The notes: generated from the letters alone by a model not told the origin. A stretch of DNA of 18,993 bases from JAWLCG01 sp041687295 (GCA_041687295.1 JAWLCG010000051.1:1-18993), one strand, 5' to 3'. Positions 6,527-14,025 are shown, numbered from the stretch's first letter. A program made the numbers and translations.

Positions 6527-7903
6527 ATGCCGCAGAGGATGTTCCTGGAGACGGTCCGCTCGGAGGGCCTGGCCCACCTGTCCTACATCGTGGGCCATGC
6601 CGGTCAGGCCGCCGTCATCGACCCCCGCCGCGACTCGTCGATCTACCAGCAGATCGCCGAGCGGCACGGGGCGGCCATCACCCGCATCTTCGAGACCCAC
6701 CGCAACGAGGACTATGTGATCGGCTCGCGCGACCTGGCCCGCCGCACCGGCGCGACGATCCACCACGGGGCCAGGCTCGACTTCAGCTATGGCCAGAGCG
6801 TTTGCGAGGGGAACACCTTCGACATCGGCCAGCTCCGCCTGGGCGTGCTGGAGACGCCGGGCCATACCCACGAGTCGATCTCGCTGACACTGGCCGACGC
6901 CACCAACGGCCCCGACCCGGTGGGTGTCTTCACCGGCGACGCCCTGTTCATCGGCGACGTGGGCCGAACCGACCTGCTGCCCGAGGGCGCCGAACATGCG
7001 GCCGGCCTGCTCTACGAGAGCCTCCACCGCACGCTGGGGCCGCTGGGCGACGGCGTGATCGTCTACCCCGCCCACGGCGCCGGCTCGGTGTGCGGCATGC
7101 ACATGGCCCCGCGGGAGTTCTCCACGCTGGGCTACGAGCGGCAGCACAACCACGCCCTGCAACTCGACCGCGACGCCTTCATCCGCCACAAGGCCGGCGA
7201 GTACCACGACCAGCCTCCCTACTTCAAGCGGATGGAGCAGTACAACCAGTTCGGCCCGCCCGAGCTGACCGATATCCCTCACCCCTGCCCGCTGGACCCG
7301 TCGGCCTTCGCCGAGACGATGGACGAGGGGCTCTTCGTGGTCGACCTGCGCGAGCCGGAGGCCTTTGCCGGCGCCTTCGTGCCCGGGAGCCTCTGCATTC
7401 CCCTGGAGATGCTGGCCAGCTACGGAGGCTGGTTCCTGCCCTACGATCGGCCCCTCGGCCTGGTGGCCGAGTCGAGCGACCAGGTCGGCCAGGCCGTCCG
7501 CCACCTGCTGCGGATCGGCTACGATGACGTGGCCGGCTACCTCTCCGGCGGCCTGGGCGCGTGGGAGACCAGCGGGCGCCCGTTCGGCCGCGTCCGCACC
7601 CTCCCCGCCACGGAGCTGCGGAGCCGGCTGGAGAGCGGCGAGGACTTCACGCTGCTCGACGTCCGCAAGCCCAACGAGGTCGCCGAGCAGCGCCTCAAGG
7701 GGTCGCTGCACATTCACCTCGGCGAACTGCCCGGCCGGCTCGACGAGATTCCGCGCGACCGCCCCGTCACCACGCTGTGCTCCAGCGGCCGGCGGGCCAT
7801 GATCGCCGCGTCCATTCTCAAAAAGCACGGCTTCGAGCAGGTTGAGAACAACCTCGGCTCCATGCAGGCCTGCCTCGCCGTCGGCTGCCCGACGGAGACG
7901 TAG
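6527..7903 (+). CDS. Metallo-beta-lactamase-fold protein with two C-terminal rhodanese domains (persulfide dioxygenase-like)
   Basis: This 458-residue fusion has an MBL-fold domain (about 1-245) of the ETHE1/glyoxalase II type, followed by two rhodanese-like domains (about 255-350 and 355-455). The MBL part has TPGHTHESIS (His113), FTGDALFIGDVGRTDL (Asp138) and YPAHG (His183), all expected metal ligands. The first ligand motif, usually HxHxDH, reads H58-R-N-E-D62-Y, so two of its ligands are replaced. Rhodanese 1 lacks an active-site Cys (PLGLVAESSDQ); rhodanese 2 keeps Cys418 in TLCSSGRRAMIAASIL. Relatives oxidise glutathione persulfide or transfer sulfane sulfur in the cytoplasm; activity here is uncertain because of the changed motif. 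The ATG at 6527 has AAGGAG 7 nt upstream. The TAG stop lies in the arm of an inverted repeat. Confidence 0.88.
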   Translation: MPQRMFLETVRSEGLAHLSYIVGHAGQAAVIDPRRDSSIYQQIAERHGAAITRIFETHRNEDYVIGSRDLARRTGATIHHGARLDFSYGQSVCEGNTFDIGQLRLGVLETPGHTHESISLTLADATNGPDPVGVFTGDALFIGDVGRTDLLPEGAEHAAGLLYESLHRTLGPLGDGVIVYPAHGAGSVCGMHMAPREFSTLGYERQHNHALQLDRDAFIRHKAGEYHDQPPYFKRMEQYNQFGPPELTDIPHPCPLDPSAFAETMDEGLFVVDLREPEAFAGAFVPGSLCIPLEMLASYGGWFLPYDRPLGLVAESSDQVGQAVRHLLRIGYDDVAGYLSGGLGAWETSGRPFGRVRTLPATELRSRLESGEDFTLLDVRKPNEVAEQRLKGSLHIHLGELPGRLDEIPRDRPVTTLCSSGRRAMIAASILKKHGFEQVENNLGSMQACLAVGCPTET

Positions 7904-7966
7904 GGCGGGCACGGCCCGCGTATGGGTTCCGTCCGGCGCCCAACACCCGGGCGATGCCCGCCCTAC
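7900..7966. repeat. GTAGGGCGGGC-family inverted repeat between convergent genes
   Basis: GTAGGGCGGGCA (7900-7911) and TGCCCGCCCTAC (7955-7966) are perfect 12-bp arms around a 43-nt loop. The left arm contains the TAG stop of the MBL/rhodanese gene; a further GCCCTAC at 7974-7980 carries the stop of the VIT-VWA gene. A transcription-ending role is possible but there is no T-tract. Confidence 0.7.
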
Positions 7967-7976
7967 CGGCTTGGCC

Positions 7977-10244
7977 CTACTCGGCCGGCAGGATGCGGTA
8001 GATCTGGCCGCGGAGGCGGACGAGCAGCTCCTCGCCGGGGCGCTGGGCGGCGAACAGCTGGTTCTGCTCGGGGCTGTTGGCGGCGGCCAGGGCGAAATAC
8101 TCCCCGCTGAACTGCCGGAGCGTCCGCGCGTCGGTCGGCTGGGCCGGCTGCTCGGCCAGGTCGGGGGTGTACCACTGGTTGTCGCGGCGGTAGAGGGTGG
8201 TCTGGCCCACTTGACGCACGTTGGCGACCCGCTCGACCTCGCCGGCCTCGTAGGCCTGGCGGCTGGTGTTGCCCTGCAGGACGTGTCCGTCGACGTACCG
8301 GCCGCCGGCGTCGGTCGCGGCGACCGGCGGCGGGGCGGCCTTGCTCGATTCGCGGAAGTAACTGCGCACGGCCCCGCTGCGCTGGGCGGCCTCGCCAGAG
8401 CCGCTGGCGGTCATCGCGCCGCGCAGCTCCTGGCGGGCCCGGCGGTGGACGGCCTCGCGGTCGGCCAGGTCGGTGCCCTCGTCAGCCAGGAAGGCCGTGT
8501 ACGGCGTCAGGATGCCGTAGTCGCGGCTGAGCTTCACGAGGGCGTCGACGAGCTCCTTGTCCTCCCCGTGCAGGGCGATCTGGTCCATCAGGTAGCCCAC
8601 CCGCCGCATCGCCCAGAGCTTCTCGACGTACGCGTTGCCGCTGTCGGCGCTCCTGCGCGGCAGAGCGATGTCGTAGCGGAACTCCACCCGCTCGTCGCCC
8701 TGTCGGCCCCGCAGCGTCAGCGTGCCCGAGCCGACCTCGCGGTAGCGCCCCACGACCACCAGCTGGTCGCCCTCGAACAGGTCGCCCGGCTCGCGGGGGT
8801 ACTGGTCGAACACCTCGGCCCCGCCGAAGTCCAGCGCCACGTCGGTCAGCACGGGGTTCTGGATCTTCGCATACAGCCGGCTGACCGGGCCCTCGAGGCT
8901 CTCGTTGGGCTTGACGTACGCGACCGAGCCGTCGTTCTCGAGCCCCAGCCGGTCGATCAGCCGGACGTTGGCGTCGTAGCCCACGCCGACGCAGAACAGC
9001 CGGGCGCCCCGCGTGTTCGCCTCGCCGACGGCGGCGACGATCTTCGCCTCGTCCGTCACGCCCGTGGTGGGCTGGCCGTCCGTGAGGAAGATGACGTACT
9101 GGGGTCGGCCCTCGCCTCCGCCGCTGCCAGGTTGCAGGCCCCCGTCGAGCTGCTGGAGGGCGAAGACGAGCGCGTCGTGGATGTTCGTGCCGCCGCTGGC
9201 GCCGATCCGCCGGACGAGCTGCTCGGCCCGGGCCTTGTGCTCAGCATCGGCGGGCACGAGGGCCTCGCTGAACATCCGCTCGATCGTGTCCGAGAAGCTC
9301 ACCACGTTGAAGCGGTCCTCGGGCCCGAGGTTGCCCACAATCCACTTTGCCGCCTGGCGGGCCTGGTCGATCTTCTCGCCGCTCATCGAGCCTGAGCGGT
9401 CCAGCACGAGCACGACGTCCTTGGGGATCGCCCGCGGGGCCGCCTGGCCCGTGCCGGCCGGGCTCACCAGCAGCAGGAAGTAGCCCGGCTCGTCCGCCTT
9501 GGGCTCATGCGCGATGACCGTGGCCCCGACGGCCTGGCCGGTGGGCTGGTAGACCACCTGCAAGTCGGTGTTGGGGATGGCCTTCTCAACGGCGTAGGTC
9601 GCCCGCACGTGCCGGGGGCTGGGCCGATCGACGGCCAGGTCGTGCGTGGGGCTGTAGACCGGGCCGATGGGCGCGTCGGCGTGGATGTCCACCGTGACGC
9701 GGACCTCGTCGATGGCGCGGGCGGAGAACTTCTCGGTGTTCAGCGGGTAGTGCACCGTGACGAGCCCCGCGTCGTTGCGGCACAGGGTGGTGTAGTGCAC
9801 CTGCACCCGTCGCTGGGCCCCGGGCGGCAGGGGGAACACGCGGGTCTTGTAGAGCCCGTAGCCCACGTACTCCATCAGGGCGGGGTCCTTCTTGCGGCGG
9901 ACGATGTCCTCGTAGATCTTCCGCGCCTCCTCGGCCCCGAGCAGCTGGCCGGGCAGCTCCTTGCCGTCGGCCAGCAGCGTCATTGAGTCGATGGCCGCCC
10001 CCGGGGGGACGGGGAAGAGATACTCCACCTCCATCTCGCGCCCCGAGAGGTTCTCGAAGGCCTGGTCGACGTGCACGTCGGCCACCTGGTCGCGGACGCT
10101 GATCGTGACGCGGTGGTACTTCACCGCCCACTGCCCCCGCACCCGCACGGCCGGGTCGGTCGGCACGATCAGCCCGTCCGCCATTGCCAGCGCGCCCAGC
10201 CCCAACACCGCCGCCACGATCGCCGTCAGTCTCGCCCGTGCCAT
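7977..10244 (-). CDS. Secreted VIT and von Willebrand factor type A domain protein
   Basis: This 755-residue protein starts with a Sec signal peptide (MARARLTAIVAAVLGLGALAMA). A VIT domain follows at about 30-160, with ENLSGREMEVEYLFPVPPGA and the stretch EEARKIYEDIVRRKKDPALMEYVG typical of inter-alpha-trypsin-inhibitor heavy-chain-like proteins. The VWA domain begins near 275 with VVLVLDRSGSMSGEKIDQAR, whose D282-x-S-x-S is the MIDAS metal site; later FLTDGQPTTGVTD supplies the third MIDAS strand. The remaining 270 or so residues resemble the conserved tail of bacterial VIT-VWA proteins (GYLMDQIALHGEDKELVDALVKLSRDYGILTPYTAF). No C-terminal anchor is evident. The ATG at 10244 has AGGAGA 8 nt upstream. 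It probably acts outside the cytoplasmic membrane in metal-dependent protein adhesion; the partner is unknown. Confidence 0.92.
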   Translation of the reverse strand: MARARLTAIVAAVLGLGALAMADGLIVPTDPAVRVRGQWAVKYHRVTISVRDQVADVHVDQAFENLSGREMEVEYLFPVPPGAAIDSMTLLADGKELPGQLLGAEEARKIYEDIVRRKKDPALMEYVGYGLYKTRVFPLPPGAQRRVQVHYTTLCRNDAGLVTVHYPLNTEKFSARAIDEVRVTVDIHADAPIGPVYSPTHDLAVDRPSPRHVRATYAVEKAIPNTDLQVVYQPTGQAVGATVIAHEPKADEPGYFLLLVSPAGTGQAAPRAIPKDVVLVLDRSGSMSGEKIDQARQAAKWIVGNLGPEDRFNVVSFSDTIERMFSEALVPADAEHKARAEQLVRRIGASGGTNIHDALVFALQQLDGGLQPGSGGGEGRPQYVIFLTDGQPTTGVTDEAKIVAAVGEANTRGARLFCVGVGYDANVRLIDRLGLENDGSVAYVKPNESLEGPVSRLYAKIQNPVLTDVALDFGGAEVFDQYPREPGDLFEGDQLVVVGRYREVGSGTLTLRGRQGDERVEFRYDIALPRRSADSGNAYVEKLWAMRRVGYLMDQIALHGEDKELVDALVKLSRDYGILTPYTAFLADEGTDLADREAVHRRARQELRGAMTASGSGEAAQRSGAVRSYFRESSKAAPPPVAATDAGGRYVDGHVLQGNTSRQAYEAGEVERVANVRQVGQTTLYRRDNQWYTPDLAEQPAQPTDARTLRQFSGEYFALAAANSPEQNQLFAAQRPGEELLVRLRGQIYRILPAE

Positions 10245-10300
10245 CGCCGTGTCTCCTGTCTGTGGACTCGCGTCATCCCAGACACTCCGACGCGCGAGCC

Positions 10301-10317
10301 GGCGGGAAGTTCCCGCC
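10301..10317. repeat. Short perfect palindrome upstream of the VIT-VWA gene
   Basis: GGCGGGAA and TTCCCGCC flank a single G, a 17-base palindrome about 57 nt upstream of the VIT-VWA start. It could be an operator or part of the repeat cluster that fills 10245-10408; the sequence does not decide between them. Confidence 0.45.
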
Positions 10318-10350
10318 TCTTCGCAGAGCCCCCGGCTCATCGGGGGTCTG

Positions 10351-10376
10351 GTAGGGCGGGCCCTGGCCCGCCCTAC
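10351..10376. repeat. GTAGGGCGGGCC palindrome (short-loop copy)
   Basis: GTAGGGCGGGCC (10351-10362) and GGCCCGCCCTAC (10365-10376) are perfect 12-bp arms with a two-base centre. The arms match those of the repeat at 7900-7966 in 11 of 12 bases. It lies between the esterase gene's stop (10409) and the VIT-VWA gene. Confidence 0.75.
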
Positions 10377-10408
10377 AGCAGAGGGCCTCGCTGGCGCTGG
10401 AAGAGAGC

Positions 10409-11218
10409 CTACGGGCGAAAGCCCATCTCGCCCAGCCAGGCTCCGCAGAGGGCGGGCCATTGGCCCACGACGGGGTCGCCCTCGGCCAGGCCCAGGCCGT
10501 GTCGGCCGTGGGGGAACACGTGCAGAGCGAAGCTCACGCCGGCGCCGGCCAGGGCGTCGGCGAACATCAGGCTGTTCTGGACGGGCACGACGGCGTCGTC
10601 AGCGGTGTGCCACAGGAACGTCGGGGGCGTTCGGCTGGTCACGCGGGTGTGCAGGCTCAGGGCCGCCCGGAGATCGGCCGGGGCGTCGGGGCCCAGCAGC
10701 GTGTTGGCCGAGCCGCCGTGGCAGTGGTCGGTGAAGCTGGTCACCGCGTAGCACAGCACGGCCAGGTCGGGCCGGCAGCTGGGCCGGTCGAGCGGGTCGG
10801 GCGCGTCCGGGGCGCCCTCGTCGAACCAGGTGGCCGCCGTCGCTGCCAGGTGTCCGCCGGCGCTGAAGCCCAGGATGCCCACCCGCCCGTCGAGGCCCCA
10901 GCTCTGGGCCTCGGCCCGGACGCGGCGGATGGCCCGTTGGGCGTCCGTCAGCGGCACCGGGTGACGGTAGGGCCGAACGCGGTAGTCCAGCACGAACGCC
11001 GCCACCCCCAGCCCCGCCAGCCAGCGGGCGATCGGTTCGCCCTCGTGCGGCGCCCGTACGTTGTAGCCCCCGCCCGGGCAGACCACGACGGCCGCCCGGG
11101 GCCCCTCGCCGGCCGGCAGATATGGCGTCAGGCGGGGCTGGTCTTCAGGCCCCTCGCCCAGGGCGCCCGGCGCCCCGTCGGGCCACAGCAGCACGGGCTC
11201 GAGCTTGCGAACGGTCAT
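10409..11218 (-). CDS. Alpha/beta-hydrolase esterase (BD-FAE / acetyl-esterase-like)
   Basis: This 269-residue single-domain hydrolase resembles the carbohydrate or feruloyl/acetyl esterases often found with polysaccharide-degrading genes. The N-terminus LWPDGAPGALGEGPEDQP is typical of this group. CPGGGY (47-52) forms the oxyanion hole, GFSAGGH (117-123) holds the nucleophile Ser119, TADDAVVPVQNS holds the acid Asp near 207-208, and HGRHGLGL holds the catalytic His240. There is no signal peptide with the chosen start, so it is probably cytoplasmic, acting on imported oligosaccharides or similar esters. The ATG at 11218 has AAGGAGA 7 nt upstream; the frame running up to 11779 is an antisense shadow of the RAYT gene. 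A candidate TACGAT -10 lies at 11253-11258. The exact substrate is unknown. Confidence 0.9.
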   Translation of the reverse strand: MTVRKLEPVLLWPDGAPGALGEGPEDQPRLTPYLPAGEGPRAAVVVCPGGGYNVRAPHEGEPIARWLAGLGVAAFVLDYRVRPYRHPVPLTDAQRAIRRVRAEAQSWGLDGRVGILGFSAGGHLAATAATWFDEGAPDAPDPLDRPSCRPDLAVLCYAVTSFTDHCHGGSANTLLGPDAPADLRAALSLHTRVTSRTPPTFLWHTADDAVVPVQNSLMFADALAGAGVSFALHVFPHGRHGLGLAEGDPVVGQWPALCGAWLGEMGFRP

Positions 11219-11252
11219 GGCGGTCTCCTTGCAGGAAGGCTTGTTCGGCCGG

Positions 11253-11280
11253 ATCGTACTGCGCGCAACGGGGAGTCCAG
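11253..11280 (-). promoter_or_regulatory. Candidate promoter of the esterase gene
   Basis: On the minus strand, TGGACT (11280-11275), 16 nt, then TACGAT (11258-11253) in the context GTACGATCCGGCC. The same TGGAC/TACGATCCGG combination precedes the RAYT gene. Confidence 0.4.
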
Positions 11281-11296
11281 CGGGCACCCCGCGCCC

Positions 11297-11324
11297 AAGC
11301 CCACGGACTGCCGTCCGTGGGGTC
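11297..11324 (+). repeat. REP-like hairpin, left flank of the RAYT gene
   Basis: This 28-bp element runs from AAGCCCAC to GGGGTC, with a perfect 9-bp stem CCCACGGAC/GTCCGTGGG and loop TGCC. It matches the reverse complement of 11944-11971 at 25 of 28 positions and touches the stop codon of the transposase gene (11323-11325). Confidence 0.75.
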
Positions 11325-11901
11325 AGCGTTGGGGTGGGCCAGGCAGGCAGGCGTCCCATTCCGGCCGGGCGATCGGCGGATCGCGGAACGTCCACACCCA
11401 CGCTCCCTGGTCCGCGTGTGCCCGAATGTACTCGAACACCCGCACTTGCTGCTGACGGCTGGTCACGGGGACGCTGCGACTGCGTTTGCCCCAGAGCCCA
11501 CCGGTGAGGCCATCGTGCGACAGGACGTGGGAGGCATGCTTCTTGGCCAGGCCCACCGCCTGCCGGATGTCGCAGCCGCCAAGCCGAGCCAGCAGGTGGA
11601 AATGGGTCTGGGCACAGGCGAGCACCAGCAGTTCGCGCTCTCGCGCCAGTCGCCAGACCAGCGACTCGCCGGCCAATCGGCGCTGCGGGCCGGTCAGCAG
11701 GACGGCGTCGCGCCGCATCATGCCGCGGGACCAGGTCAGCTCGCAGTCGAACTGCCAGGGCTCGGGGGGGCGGCGGCAATCACCGTCGACGTACTGGCGA
11801 TGGTGGCGTGCGCGCCAACCTCGGCGGTCGCCCTGCAGCCAGGTGCCGTAGGTCGTGCCAATGATGTGGTACCACCCGCGCCATGCCCCATGTGCGCCCA
11901 T
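11323..11901 (-). CDS. REP-associated tyrosine transposase-like protein (RAYT, Y1 HUH family)
   Basis: This 192-residue protein fits the IS200/RAYT-type transposase fold that cuts single-stranded REP hairpins. The start WYHIIGTTYGTWLQGDRRGWR is a typical first strand. LACAQTHFHLLARL carries the HUH metal pair His100 and His102. GLAKKHASHVLS is followed by GLWGKRSRSVPV and by RVFEYIRAHADQGAWVW, where Tyr158 lies in the helix expected to hold the catalytic tyrosine. It resembles an abundant planctomycete subfamily annotated only as transposase or hypothetical. The gene is intact and flanked by mirrored 28-bp hairpins, as bacterial RAYT genes are by REPs. The ATG at 11901 has no clear ribosome binding site and lies 8 nt from a TACGAT box. 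It is probably a single-copy housekeeping mobilizer rather than an active IS, by analogy. Confidence 0.82.
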   Translation of the reverse strand: MGAHGAWRGWYHIIGTTYGTWLQGDRRGWRARHHRQYVDGDCRRPPEPWQFDCELTWSRGMMRRDAVLLTGPQRRLAGESLVWRLARERELLVLACAQTHFHLLARLGGCDIRQAVGLAKKHASHVLSHDGLTGGLWGKRSRSVPVTSRQQQVRVFEYIRAHADQGAWVWTFRDPPIARPEWDACLPGPPQR

Positions 11902-11909
11902 GGGCCCGG

Positions 11910-11938
11910 ATCGTACCGCTCCGGGTTCGAGGCGTCCA
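11910..11938 (-). promoter_or_regulatory. Candidate promoter of the RAYT gene, next to the right-hand repeat
   Basis: On the minus strand, TGGACG (11938-11933), 17 nt, then TACGAT (11915-11910), with only 8 nt before the ATG. The predicted transcription start falls at or near the ATG, which suggests a leaderless mRNA. Confidence 0.4.
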
Positions 11939-11943
11939 GCCCC

Positions 11944-11971
11944 GACCCCACCGACGGCAGTTGGTGGGCTT
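11944..11971 (-). repeat. REP-like hairpin, right flank of the RAYT gene
   Basis: This is the reverse-oriented partner of 11297-11324, with 25 of 28 positions equal and a 9-bp stem with one mismatch around TGCC. One stem pair is changed from G-C to C-G relative to the left copy, keeping the pairing. It lies just upstream of the transposase promoter and between that gene and lepA. Confidence 0.75.
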
Positions 11972-12031
11972 GAGGGCGAACCCGCAGGACGCGGCGCCGA
12001 GGCGAACCGGGCCTCCCCGCCGAAAGTACCT

Positions 12032-12060
12032 TCCGGTGGGGGCGGGGCGCTGGTAGAATA
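12032..12060 (+). promoter_or_regulatory. Candidate promoter of lepA
   Basis: TTCCGG (12032-12037), 17 nt, then TAGAAT (12055-12060) in the context GGTAGAATAG, about 73 nt before the lepA ATG. Confidence 0.45.
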
Positions 12061-12132
12061 GTTGGTTTATCTGCCCGGCTGGCCGAAGGGGACAGGACTT
12101 CCCGCCGGCCACAACCCCGGGCGCGAGGGCTC

Positions 12133-13932
12133 ATGGAACCGCAGAACATCCGTAACTTCAGCATCATCGCGCACATCGACCACGGCAAGAGCACGCTGGC
12201 CGACCGGCTGCTGCTGGCGGCCGGGGCCATCAGCGAGCGCGACTTCCGCAACCAGCTGCTCGACGATATGGACCTCGAGCGCGAGCGGGGCATCACGATC
12301 AAGGCCTCGGCCGTCACCGTCAGCCCCGTGCTCGACGGCACGGGCTACATGTTCAACCTGATCGACACGCCCGGCCACGTGGACTTCCACTACGAGGTCA
12401 GCCGGGCGCTGCAGGCCTGCGAGGGCGCGATCCTGGTGGTCGACGCCGCCCAGGGCGTCGAGGCCCAGACCGTCGCCAACGCCTACCTCGCCACCGAGCT
12501 GAACCTGGCGATCGTGCCGGTGGTCAACAAGGTCGACCTGCCCGGCGCGAGGCCCGAAGACGTGGCCATGGAGATCGAGCAGCTGCTGGGCGAGCCGGCG
12601 GAGGACTGCATCTTCTGCTCGGCCAAGACCGGCCGGGGGATCGACGAACTGCTGGCGGCCATCGCCCACCGCCTGCCGGCGCCGCGCGGCCAGCGGGCCC
12701 TGCCGCCGACGGCGCTGGTCTTCGACAGCATCTACGACGACTACCGCGGCGTGGTGGTCTACGTACGGCTGGTCGACGGCGAGCTGAGCGTCGGCGACAG
12801 GATCCGCTTCATGCGGACCGGGCAGGTCTTCACGATCAGCGAGCTGGGCAAGCACACGCCCAAGCCCACCGCCGTCAAGAAGCTCCAGGCCGGCGAGGTC
12901 GGCTACGTGGTCGCCAACATCCGCAGCCTCGACGAGGTGCACATCGGCGACACGATCACCCACTACACCCAGCCGGCCGAGAAGCCCCTGCCCGGCTACC
13001 GCCCGCCCCAGCAGATGGTCTTCAGCGACTTCTACTGCGGGCCCAACACGGAGTTCTCGGCCCTGCGCGAGGCGCTGGAGCGGCTGCGGCTCAACGACTC
13101 GTCGCTGACCTTCCTGCCGACCAGCAGCGAGGCGATGGGCTTCGGGTTCCGCTGCGGGTTCCTGGGGCTGCTGCACATGGAGATCGTGCAGGAGCGCCTG
13201 GAGCGCGAGAGCGGCATCGACGTGGTGCAGACCGCCCCGACCGTGCCCTACCAGGTCCTCAAGAGCGACGGCAGCGTCATCGAGGTCGACGCCCCGGGCG
13301 ACCTGCCCGAGCCCAACTACATCGAGGAGATCCGCGAGCCGCTCGTGGACGTCAACCTCATCGTGCCCGCCGACAGCGTCGGGGCCATCATGACCCTCGC
13401 CGAGGAGCGCCGGGCGACCTACAAGAAGACCGAGTACCTCTCGGCCGACCGGGTGATCCTGACCTACGAGTTCCCGCTCGCCGAGATCATCTACGACTTC
13501 TACGACAAGCTCAAGAGCGCCACCCGCGGCTACGGCACGATGGACTACGAGGTCACCGGCTTCCGCACCAACGACCTGGTCAAGATGGACATCCTGGTCA
13601 ACGGGGCCAAGGTCGACGCCCTCAGCACGATCATCCACCGCTCGCGGGCCGAGGCCCATGGCCGGCGGATCCTGATCCGCCTCCGCCAGGAGATCCCCCG
13701 CCACCTGTTCGAGGTCGCCCTGCAGGCCGCCATCGGCTCGAAGGTCATCGCCCGCGAGACCATCAAGGCCATGCGCAAAAACGTCACCGCCAAGTGCTAC
13801 GGCGGCGACATCACCCGCAAGCGCAAGCTGCTCGAGAAGCAGAAAGAGGGCAAGAAGCGCATGAAGATGATCTCCAACGTCGAGATCCCCCAGGAGGCCT
13901 TCATGGCCGTCCTGGAAGGCGGCGGCGAGTAG
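12133..13932 (+). CDS. lepA: Elongation factor 4 (LepA), ribosome-associated GTPase
   Basis: This 599-residue translational GTPase is full length for the family. G1 is AHIDHGKST at 13-21, the switch I segment is ERGITIKA at 51-58, G3 is DTPGHVDF at 78-85, G4 is NKVD at 132-135 and G5 is SAK at 163-165. Domain II, the EF-G-like domains III and V (FRCGFLGLLHMEIVQERLERE) and the LepA-specific C-terminal domain ending KQKEGKKRMKMISNVEIPQEAFMAVL follow. The protein binds ribosomes and is thought to act in initiation, subunit biogenesis or back-translocation. The ATG at 12133 is preceded by GAGGG; a TAGAAT promoter lies 73 nt upstream. It stands alone, between the RAYT gene and a convergent PEP-CTERM gene, without the lepB partner seen in proteobacteria. 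Confidence 0.98.
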   Translation: MEPQNIRNFSIIAHIDHGKSTLADRLLLAAGAISERDFRNQLLDDMDLERERGITIKASAVTVSPVLDGTGYMFNLIDTPGHVDFHYEVSRALQACEGAILVVDAAQGVEAQTVANAYLATELNLAIVPVVNKVDLPGARPEDVAMEIEQLLGEPAEDCIFCSAKTGRGIDELLAAIAHRLPAPRGQRALPPTALVFDSIYDDYRGVVVYVRLVDGELSVGDRIRFMRTGQVFTISELGKHTPKPTAVKKLQAGEVGYVVANIRSLDEVHIGDTITHYTQPAEKPLPGYRPPQQMVFSDFYCGPNTEFSALREALERLRLNDSSLTFLPTSSEAMGFGFRCGFLGLLHMEIVQERLERESGIDVVQTAPTVPYQVLKSDGSVIEVDAPGDLPEPNYIEEIREPLVDVNLIVPADSVGAIMTLAEERRATYKKTEYLSADRVILTYEFPLAEIIYDFYDKLKSATRGYGTMDYEVTGFRTNDLVKMDILVNGAKVDALSTIIHRSRAEAHGRRILIRLRQEIPRHLFEVALQAAIGSKVIARETIKAMRKNVTAKCYGGDITRKRKLLEKQKEGKKRMKMISNVEIPQEAFMAVLEGGGE

Positions 13933-14007
13933 CGCCCCAGGCATGGCCCGGGCTCCTCGGGGTGGACCCTTCAGGCGGGAAGGATGGGGACCCCGGCCGC
14001 TTCCCGG

Positions 14008-14025
14008 CGACGGCGGATCAGGGCC
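14008..14025. repeat. 18-bp duplicate of the PEP-CTERM gene's 3' end
   Basis: CGACGGCGGATCAGGGCC at 14008-14025 is repeated exactly at 14156-14173, inside the last codons of the PEP-CTERM gene. On the minus strand it reads ALIRRRR in an open 44-codon frame (14105-13971). It could be the relic of a second PEP-CTERM tail or a chance recurrence. Confidence 0.35.

Noticed and set aside
4961..7903. 980-codon plus-strand open frame beginning at 4961
   Set aside because: Only the part from 6527 is protein-like (MBL/rhodanese). The upstream portion is the antisense of the DUF2254 gene and has low-complexity V/G/Q/R-rich composition.
4985..7912. 975-codon minus-strand open frame covering the MBL/rhodanese gene
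   Set aside because: The portion above 6304 is an antisense shadow of a clear gene. The DUF2254 start at 6304 with its ribosome site and membrane helices defines the real protein.
10301..10317. Operator for a specific repressor of the VIT-VWA gene
   Set aside because: The palindrome is clear, but it lies in a repeat-rich gap and no regulator gene or second copy of the site is nearby, so no operator was called.
11323..11901. Complete active IS200/IS605 insertion sequence
   Set aside because: There is no tnpB or accessory gene, and the flanking hairpins are mirror images rather than the distinct left and right ends of IS200 elements. A RAYT with REPs fits better.
12067..13944. 625-codon frame antisense to lepA
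   Set aside because: Its composition (V, D, G, H, Q, L-rich) is the typical shadow of a high-GC coding strand. lepA is certain.
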